Shown here: piece after piece, positions 5,764 to 11,246 of the stretch | Layout: the number at the start of each line of letters is the position of its first letter | Numbering within the stretch: the stretch's first letter is position 1 | DNA from: Actinomycetota bacterium | Lineage (GTDB): Bacteria; Actinomycetota; Acidimicrobiia; Acidimicrobiales; Poriferisodalaceae | Reading direction: 5' to 3' | Assembly: GCA_013151655.1 (NCBI GenBank) | Contig: JAADHX010000345.1 | Coordinates: 1-11,246, forward strand | DNA: 11,246 nucleotides | The notes under the pieces: model-generated | The model's database searches: none | What the model was told of the DNA's origin: nothing | What the model saw: only the letters and a program-made list of their open reading frames with translations | Made by a program: the position numbers and the translations under genes

Positions 5764-7128
5764 ATGGCACAGTCGGACAACTCGAAGACAGGTAGTGGCA
5801 GCCAGACAGCGGATGTCGTCGTAATCGGGGCTGGTGTCTTCGGCTGTGGCGTCGCCTTCGAGCTTTCGAAACGCGGCCTCGACGTGATAGTGGTCGAAAT
5901 GTTGTCGGCACCTGGGCTCGGATCCACCTCAAGTTCGGGGGCAATAGTTCGCTTCAACTACTCCACAGTCGATGGCGTGCGTCTGGCATGGGAAGGCAAC
6001 GGCTACTGGGAGAACTTCGCCGACCACGTGAAGCTGCCACCGGGAGCGACAGTGACTCACGAGAACGGCCTAGCGAAGAAGATCTCAACGGGGCTCTGCT
6101 TCTTGCGCCACGACAACGAACTCTGCGACCTATACGAACAAACCCTTACCGCAGCAGGTGTTCCCTACCAAAACCTGACTCCCAACGAGGTCCTCGAACG
6201 ATTCCCTTTCATCGGTCTCGGAACATACGGCGGACCATGCCTTCCAGACGACGACCGCTTTTGGGACGAACCAACATCGGCCTATCTGGGGGCGCTGTCA
6301 ACACCAGACGCCGGCTACATCAATGATCCCCAGTTAGTAGCCCAGAATCTCCACACTGCCGCCATCGCTCATGGCGCCAGATTTCTATTCACAACACGAG
6401 TAGACGAGATAACGACTTCACCCGACCAAAGCCGAGTCGTAGGCGTCGGACTCGTCGGCGGCTCGACCATTAGTGCACCAATAGTGGTCAACGTTGGCGG
6501 ACCCTGGTCGTCGAACCTCGTCGAAATGGCCGGCCTAACCGACACGATGAACATCACAACTAGGCCCATGCGCCACGAGGCCCACATCACGCCATCTTCG
6601 CCTGGGGTCGACTTCGAACGAGACGGCACCATCTTCACCGACCTCGACCAGGGGATCTACTTCCGGCCAACGGCTGGCAACAACGTGTTCATTGGCTCGA
6701 CCGACCCCGAATGCGATGGTCACGAATGGGTAGACGACCTAGACGCCATGAACCGCGAAGTCACCCAACCCATCTGGGAACGACAAACCATGCGACTGGC
6801 CAAACGAATCGACAACTTTGGTATACCCCACCAACGAAAAGGTCTGGCCGAGGCCTACGACGTCAGCACCGATTGGGGTCCCATCTACGATCGCACCGAT
6901 CTAGACGGCTTCTTCTGCGTTATGGGCACTAGCGGAAACCAGTTCAAGAACGCTTGTGTAGCGTCGCACCTGATGGCAGAACTAGTCGTCGCGGTCACCA
7001 ATGGACACGATCACGACGCCAACTCCCTCAAGGTCACTGGCATACACACCGGCGTCGAACTCAATATGGGAGCATTTGGCCGGAACCGCGAAGTCAACGC
7101 TAAGTCCACCGGGTCGGTCATGGGCTAG
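5764..7128 (+). CDS. DAO-family FAD-dependent oxidoreductase (sarcosine/amine oxidase-like)
   Basis: 454 residues. Residues 17-45 form the FAD-binding Rossmann strand-turn-helix, with the dinucleotide motif VVVIGAGVFGCG and an acidic strand-2 end (VIVVE, Glu45) for the ribose. SSGAIVRFNYS (57-67) and the C-terminal MGTSGNQFKNA segment are typical of the sarcosine/dimethylglycine oxidase branch of the DAO fold, which oxidises C-N bonds of secondary or tertiary amines. The exact substrate cannot be read. The frame is open upstream to a GTG at 5722 inside repeat copy 3. I chose ATG 5764 instead because AGGA (5752-5755) lies eight bases before it and the extra 14 residues do not belong to the fold. 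The stop overlaps a hairpin shared with the convergent ligase gene. No partner dehydrogenase or folate domain is present. Confidence 0.85.
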   Translation: MAQSDNSKTGSGSQTADVVVIGAGVFGCGVAFELSKRGLDVIVVEMLSAPGLGSTSSSGAIVRFNYSTVDGVRLAWEGNGYWENFADHVKLPPGATVTHENGLAKKISTGLCFLRHDNELCDLYEQTLTAAGVPYQNLTPNEVLERFPFIGLGTYGGPCLPDDDRFWDEPTSAYLGALSTPDAGYINDPQLVAQNLHTAAIAHGARFLFTTRVDEITTSPDQSRVVGVGLVGGSTISAPIVVNVGGPWSSNLVEMAGLTDTMNITTRPMRHEAHITPSSPGVDFERDGTIFTDLDQGIYFRPTAGNNVFIGSTDPECDGHEWVDDLDAMNREVTQPIWERQTMRLAKRIDNFGIPHQRKGLAEAYDVSTDWGPIYDRTDLDGFFCVMGTSGNQFKNACVASHLMAELVVAVTNGHDHDANSLKVTGIHTGVELNMGAFGRNREVNAKSTGSVMG

Positions 7129-7134
7129 ACCGAC
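7113..7134. terminator. Hairpin between convergent genes
   Basis: GTCGGTC (7113-7119) and GACCGAC (7128-7134) form a perfect 7-bp stem with an 8-base loop, spanning the oxidoreductase stop codon. The convergent ligase gene ends at 7141. The position suits a bidirectional terminator, but there is no T-run on either side. Confidence 0.4.
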
Positions 7135-7140
7135 ACTGGG

Positions 7141-8754
7141 CTAGAGCTCCCGATGTTCGCCGGCCACCCACTGATCACGAAGTCTGAATTTCTGGATCTT
7201 GCCACTTCCGGTGAGCGGGAACTCAGTAAGCGCAAACCACTGCTTAGGAGTCTTGTGCGGGGCCAGATTCTCCCGCATGTGGTTGAACAACTCGACCTTG
7301 TCGACCTCAAAGCCCGGGGCTGGGCGCACAAAGGCGCCCACGGTTTCGCCCCACTTGTCGTCTGGCAACCCAACAACTGCGACCTCGCCGACCGATGGAT
7401 GACCGAACAGCAGCTCTTCAAGTTCTTTGGGGTAGATGTTCTCACCACCCCGAATGATCATGTCCTTTAACCGGCCCTCGATCGTGCAATACCCCCGATC
7501 GTCCATGGCCGCGAGATCGCCGGTGCGCAGCCAACCCTCGGCGTCGATGGCGTCGGTGGTTTCTTCTTCCATCTCGAAATAGCCGTGCATCACGTGATAG
7601 CCGCGGGTACACAGCTCGCCCACACCACCGATCTGCATTGTGTCGCCAGTCTCGGTGTCGACAATCTTGATCTCAACGTGGGGCATTGGCAACCCAATCG
7701 TGGCCGCCTTGTCCTCGATGGTGTCGTTCGGAGACGTCATGGTCGCAACCGGAGAACACTCGGTTTGACCGAAAACGATGGTGAACTTGGCGCCCAGTTT
7801 TTCTTCAAGGGTCCTGACCAACTGTTCTGGCACGAGGGCACCACCCGAGCACAGAGCGTTCACAGACGATAGGTCCCGAGACTCAAAGTCGGGGTGCTCA
7901 AGAAGCGCAACAAGCATCGTTGGAACACCAAACATTGAGTTAGCGCCGTAAGTCTCGCTTAGCTCGAGGGAGAGTCCGGGCTCGAACACTTCGATCAGTA
8001 CCTGGGTGCACCGAAAGCCCGTCGCACCGAGCACCGTCATGACGCTGCCGGCGGTGTGGAATAGAGGCATCTGGGCCACATAAATATCGAAACGTTCGGT
8101 GCCGAGTCTGTCCAGGTAGTGATACGCGTTGTTCACCAACCCGCGGTGATGAAGCAGAGCGCCCTTGGGAAACCCAGTGGTGCCAGATGTGTACTGGATC
8201 ATCGCCTTATCTAGTGGCTGGACCTGTGGCAGGTCAGGTGTCGACCCCGCTGAGTTACCAGACGCCAAGAACTCGTCACATTCGGCGAAACGAATCACTT
8301 CGGTCAGATCCGGGCAATCGGCCTGTACCTCGTTGGCCGTAGCCAGCAACGGGTTGCCGCGGAACGAGTCGACAACCAAGACCGCCTTGGACCGGGACTG
8401 CGACAGAACGTACTGGACCTCAGCCTTCTGATACGCGGGGTTGACCGTCACAATGACCATTCCGGCTAACGCGATGCCGAACTCGGCAATCACCCATTCG
8501 GGAATGTTCGGGGCCCATATGGCAATGTGATCGCCTGGTTCGAAACGAGCGAGCAGCGCGGCCGCAACCTGCTCGGACTCGGCCAGCAGCTCAGCGTACG
8601 TCCAAGAACGACGGGCCGACACATCGGCGGTACCTTCGACGAGCGCGACCCGAGTGCCGCTGTCGCTCGCGGCCTCGCGAAGCAGTTCGCCGATGGTTAG
8701 GTCGCGTACCGGCGGTTCGAGTGGTCCGTATGCGTGCGATTCGGTGAGGGCCAT
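7141..8754 (-). CDS. Fatty-acid/aryl acyl-CoA synthetase (AMP-forming, FadD-like)
   Basis: 537 residues, full length for the ANL superfamily. It contains the P-loop YTSGTTGFPKG (188-198), the adenine-binding FGQTE (328-332), the A8 hinge region GWLRTGD (407-413) and GRLKDMIIRGGENIYP (427-442), and the catalytic lysine Lys519 in TGSGKIQK. The enzyme would activate a carboxylic acid to its AMP ester and then to the CoA thioester. The motif set is that of the medium/long-chain acyl-CoA ligases, and chain length cannot be read. ATG 8754 is preceded by AGGA with seven bases of spacing. It follows the flavin monooxygenase gene on the same strand after 51 bp, so both are probably one transcript. It might supply acyl-CoA to OleA or act in degradation. 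Context favours degradation, but this is inference. Confidence 0.9.
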   Translation of the reverse strand: MALTESHAYGPLEPPVRDLTIGELLREAASDSGTRVALVEGTADVSARRSWTYAELLAESEQVAAALLARFEPGDHIAIWAPNIPEWVIAEFGIALAGMVIVTVNPAYQKAEVQYVLSQSRSKAVLVVDSFRGNPLLATANEVQADCPDLTEVIRFAECDEFLASGNSAGSTPDLPQVQPLDKAMIQYTSGTTGFPKGALLHHRGLVNNAYHYLDRLGTERFDIYVAQMPLFHTAGSVMTVLGATGFRCTQVLIEVFEPGLSLELSETYGANSMFGVPTMLVALLEHPDFESRDLSSVNALCSGGALVPEQLVRTLEEKLGAKFTIVFGQTECSPVATMTSPNDTIEDKAATIGLPMPHVEIKIVDTETGDTMQIGGVGELCTRGYHVMHGYFEMEEETTDAIDAEGWLRTGDLAAMDDRGYCTIEGRLKDMIIRGGENIYPKELEELLFGHPSVGEVAVVGLPDDKWGETVGAFVRPAPGFEVDKVELFNHMRENLAPHKTPKQWFALTEFPLTGSGKIQKFRLRDQWVAGEHREL

Positions 8755-8805
8755 CCTTGTTTCCTATCAGCCCAGGAGCTCGAAGTCTTCTACAACGGTG
8801 TCACC

Positions 8806-10274
8806 TCACTCGAAGACGAGACATCCATCGTCGAGATCGGCCGCCGCAAACGTCTCGCGATCCGTCAGATAGTCCTGGGTGTGAACCCATGGCTCGTGAT
8901 CTCCTTGCTGAGGCATCAGGTGCAAGCCGCGAGTCAGGTATCCAGGGTTGAAGTTGTCGGGGTCGACCCACGGGCTGAGCGACATCGCCGCGTCACTTTC
9001 GCGAAGAGTCGGCGTCACGATGGAGGCGCGCAAATCATCCATGTGGTCGAGCAAGCGGCGAAGTCGCCGATCAGATCGGCCTTGAGCGTCCAGCTGGCTC
9101 GGAAGTAGCCAAATACCCACACCATGTTGGGAATTCCGGTGAACATCGACCCTCGGTAGGTGATGGTGTCGTGGAAGTTCAGGGGCTCGCCGTCGATGGT
9201 GAACCTGATATCTCCGAGCACGTTCAAGTCGAATCCGGTGGCAGTGATGATGATGTCGGCCTCGAGTTCGGTACCTGATTCGAGCAGGATCCCTCTTGGC
9301 GTGAACCGTTCGATGTTGTCGGTAACCACCGAAGCCTTGCCACCCTTAATGGCATGGAACAGATCACCGTCGGGAACAAACGCTATGCGCTGGCGCCAAG
9401 GCCGGTAGCTCGGAGTGAAATGCGGGGACAGATCGTAATCGTCGCCCATAATCTCGCTAATGGCGGCGAATAGTTCCTCCTTCACGAACTCAGGTTGCTC
9501 AGCCGATATCTGCGCGAACAATGCGCCGTTCTTTACGATCTCTCGACGAACGATCTCGTGGATCCAAGCCTCGTCGATATCTAAGTCTCTAAGAGTGTCT
9601 GCGAGTTCGTTGGCGTTCTTGGCAACACGAAAGTAAGTCGGTGACCGCTGAAGCATGGTCACATGTTCGGCGGTGTCGACCATGGCCGGGATCAGCGTCG
9701 CAGCCGTGGCACCCGACCCAATAACGACCACCCGTTTGCCCGAGTAATCGAGATCGTCTGGCCACAGCTGCGGATGTACGACCGTGCCCTCGTAGTCGTC
9801 GAAACCGTCCCATTCGGGGGTGTAGCCCTCTGAGTGGCGAAAATAGCCCTGACACATCCACAAGAATTTCGCCGTAAAGACGTGGGTCGTCTCCCCAACG
9901 CCACCGGCATCGGTCTCGACCACTTCGAGAGTCCATAACGCCGTGTCTCTCGACCACGAAGCGGTGACGATCTGATGGTTGTAGCGAATGAACCGGTCAA
10001 GGTCGTTGTCGTCGATGACCTCGCCCACATAGGTGAGAATCTGCTCCGCGGTCGCTATGGGGTCACCAACCCAAGGCTTGAAGCGATACCCAAAGGTGTA
10101 CAGGTCACTATCGGAACGGATACCTGGGTATGTGTGAGTTCGCCAGGTGCCGCCGAAATCGCTTTGGTTCTCGAGCACCATAAACGACGTGTCTGGCCGT
10201 TGATCGCGAAGGTGATAGGCCGCGCCAATGCCCGATATCCCGGCTCCTACCACGAGCACATCTACGTGAGTCAT
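8806..10274 (-). pseudogene. Baeyer-Villiger-type flavin monooxygenase, frameshifted near its C-terminus
   Basis: The first frame runs from ATG 10274. It has the FAD motif GAGISG (10-15) and a Baeyer-Villiger fingerprint variant, YEGTVVHPQLWP (161-172), with Tyr in place of Phe. It also has a second NADPH-binding GSGATA (186-191) and ITATGF (343-348). After SWTLKADLIGDF it shifts to junk and stops at 9015. The frame that continues the family sequence (RRLLDHMDDLRAS, then SPWVDPDNFNPGY and ADLDDGCLVFE) begins at 9057 and stops at 8806. Only two bases (9058-9059) lie between GAC-TTC and the resumed codons, so one base is missing, or four. Family members oxygenate ketones to esters using NADPH and O2. 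A TTG at 10310 extends the frame, but ATG 10274 matches usual family starts. The clean protein on both sides suggests a very recent mutation or a sequencing/assembly error. Confidence 0.85.
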
Positions 10275-10328
10275 GCCAAGAGACTGCCAAGTTAGGCAAC
10301 CGCGCGCCAAAACGAGTACAAATTGGCC
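10275..10328. promoter_or_regulatory. Divergent promoter region with repeated GCCAA boxes
   Basis: The 54-bp spacer separates the divergent monooxygenase and amidohydrolase genes. TGCCAAG occurs at 10274-10280 and 10285-10291, one helical turn apart. GCCAA recurs at 10306-10310, and inverted (TTGGC) at 10323-10327. A possible -10 for the amidohydrolase is TACAAA (10317-10322), six bases before its ATG, compatible with a leaderless message. TAACTT (complement of 10289-10294) is a possible -10 for the monooxygenase. -35 boxes are not convincing. Confidence 0.35.
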
Positions 10329-11246
10329 ATGACCAGAACACTTCTCACTGGCGGAACAGTTTTCGATTCAACCGGCGGCGCCGAGACGCGGACTGCCGAC
10401 ATCGCAATCGAAAACGGTCGCATCGTCGAAATCGGATCCGACCTTGGGGCTGGCGACCACGATTCAGCCACTGAAGACACAGTCATCGATTGCCGGGGCC
10501 GGCTCATCACCCCCGGACTGATCGACTGCCACGTTCACTTCATGGCCGACGGCGACTTCAGCGCCGCCGCTCACGCCAACGCCCCATTTTCGGTGCACTT
10601 CTACCGGGCCGCCGAACGAATGCAGCGCACCCTCGACTGCGGAATCACAACCGTTCGCGAAGCAGGCGGAGCTGACCTTGGCATCAAAGAAGCGAGGGAT
10701 GGTGGGCTCATTGCAGGCCCAAAGATGCAACTATCGATCACGATTCTGTCTCAGACCGGCGGTCACGGCGACTCGTGGGAGGTGTGCGGCGCGCACATGC
10801 CAGGGATGATGGACTGCCATCCGGGTAGGCCCCATAACATCGTCGATGGCCCAGACGAAATGCGCCGAAAGGTCCGCGAGCTCATTCGAGCCGGAGCCGA
10901 CGTCATCAAGGTTTGCACGTCAGGCGGTGTCCTGTCGCCACGCGACGATCCACAGCATCCCCACTTCATGGCCGAGGAGCTCGATGTCCTCGTGGCCGAA
11001 GCCACCGCGGCTAACCGGTTCGTTATGGCTCACGCTCAAGCGACTGAAGGCATCAAGAACGCCGTACGCGCCGGAATACGGTCGATCGAACACGGCATTT
11101 ATCTAGACGACGAGGCCATCGAAATGATGCTCGCGGCCGGTACGTGGCTGGTCCCTACCCTCATCGCTCCGCTCGGCGTGGTTAACGCGGTCGATCGAGG
11201 CATCGTTGTGCCGCCGTTCATCCTCGAAAAGGCCAAGGGTGTGGTC
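10329..11246 (+). CDS. Metal-dependent amidohydrolase, imidazolonepropionase/prolidase-like (C-terminus off right edge)
   Basis: 306 codons are open from ATG 10329 to the window edge. Metal ligands of the amidohydrolase superfamily are in order: His68 and His70 in the DCHVHF strand, Lys194 (DVIKVCTSGG) as the likely carbamylated bridging lysine, His235 (MAHA) and His255 (SIEHG). The final aspartate should lie ~60-80 residues beyond the window. TGGHGD (143-148) is typical of the branch that includes Xaa-Pro dipeptidases and related carboxypeptidase-like enzymes, which hydrolyse N-acyl or peptide bonds. The small N-terminal beta-sandwich (TLLTGGTVFD to GRLITPGLID) is also present. No signal peptide is seen, so it is cytoplasmic. 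There is no Shine-Dalgarno; a TACAAA box six bases upstream suggests leaderless translation. It is divergent from the monooxygenase. Substrate unknown. Confidence 0.88.
   Translation, partial: MTRTLLTGGTVFDSTGGAETRTADIAIENGRIVEIGSDLGAGDHDSATEDTVIDCRGRLITPGLIDCHVHFMADGDFSAAAHANAPFSVHFYRAAERMQRTLDCGITTVREAGGADLGIKEARDGGLIAGPKMQLSITILSQTGGHGDSWEVCGAHMPGMMDCHPGRPHNIVDGPDEMRRKVRELIRAGADVIKVCTSGGVLSPRDDPQHPHFMAEELDVLVAEATAANRFVMAHAQATEGIKNAVRAGIRSIEHGIYLDDEAIEMMLAAGTWLVPTLIAPLGVVNAVDRGIVVPPFILEKAKGVV

Noticed and set aside
10274..10310. TTG-initiated extension of the flavin monooxygenase
   Set aside because: It would consume most of the divergent spacer, and family proteins normally begin just before the first FAD-binding strand, as with ATG 10274.

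Overview
The window reads as chromosomal sequence from a high-G+C actinobacterium. The reasons are the G/C-rich third codon positions, GTG starts, weak or absent Shine-Dalgarno sequences, and an OleB-OleC gene fusion, an architecture known from Actinobacteria. An Acidimicrobiia-type relative is my best guess from protein flavour, but nothing here proves the class. The window holds seven full or partial protein genes of recognisable family, one small unknown membrane protein gene, one broken small regulator-like gene and a three-copy repeat. One of the seven family genes is frameshifted. No rRNA, tRNA or CRISPR was seen.

Left part (1-4351, all on the minus strand): a probable operon in the order CaiB/BaiF-family CoA-transferase, then OleA-type thiolase, then a fused OleB-OleC protein that runs off the left edge. 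OleA and OleBC overlap by four bases (GTGA). OleA joins two acyl-CoAs, OleC makes a beta-lactone from the reduced beta-hydroxy acid, and OleB decarboxylates that lactone to a long-chain cis-olefin. OleD, the ketone reductase that should act between OleA and OleC, is not in the window and may lie beyond the left edge.

Middle (4352-5763): a disrupted zone. It contains a small winged-helix-like gene broken by a frameshift, then three copies of a short hairpin-bearing repeat. The two outer copies form a perfect 25-bp inverted pair about 0.9 kb apart. They enclose a gene-free stretch and a gene for a four-helix membrane protein of unknown function. This looks like a small mobile or repeat-bounded insert.

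Right part (5764-11246): a DAO-family FAD oxidoreductase (plus strand) is convergent with an acyl-CoA ligase (minus strand), with a hairpin at their meeting point. Upstream of the ligase on the same strand lies a Baeyer-Villiger-type flavin monooxygenase whose last ~85 residues are in another frame, so it is a pseudogene or carries a sequence error. Divergent from it, sharing a 54-bp spacer with repeated GCCAA boxes, is a metal-dependent amidohydrolase that runs off the right edge. The ligase and monooxygenase pair suggests breakdown of ketones or fatty acids. The link to the olefin genes is only positional.
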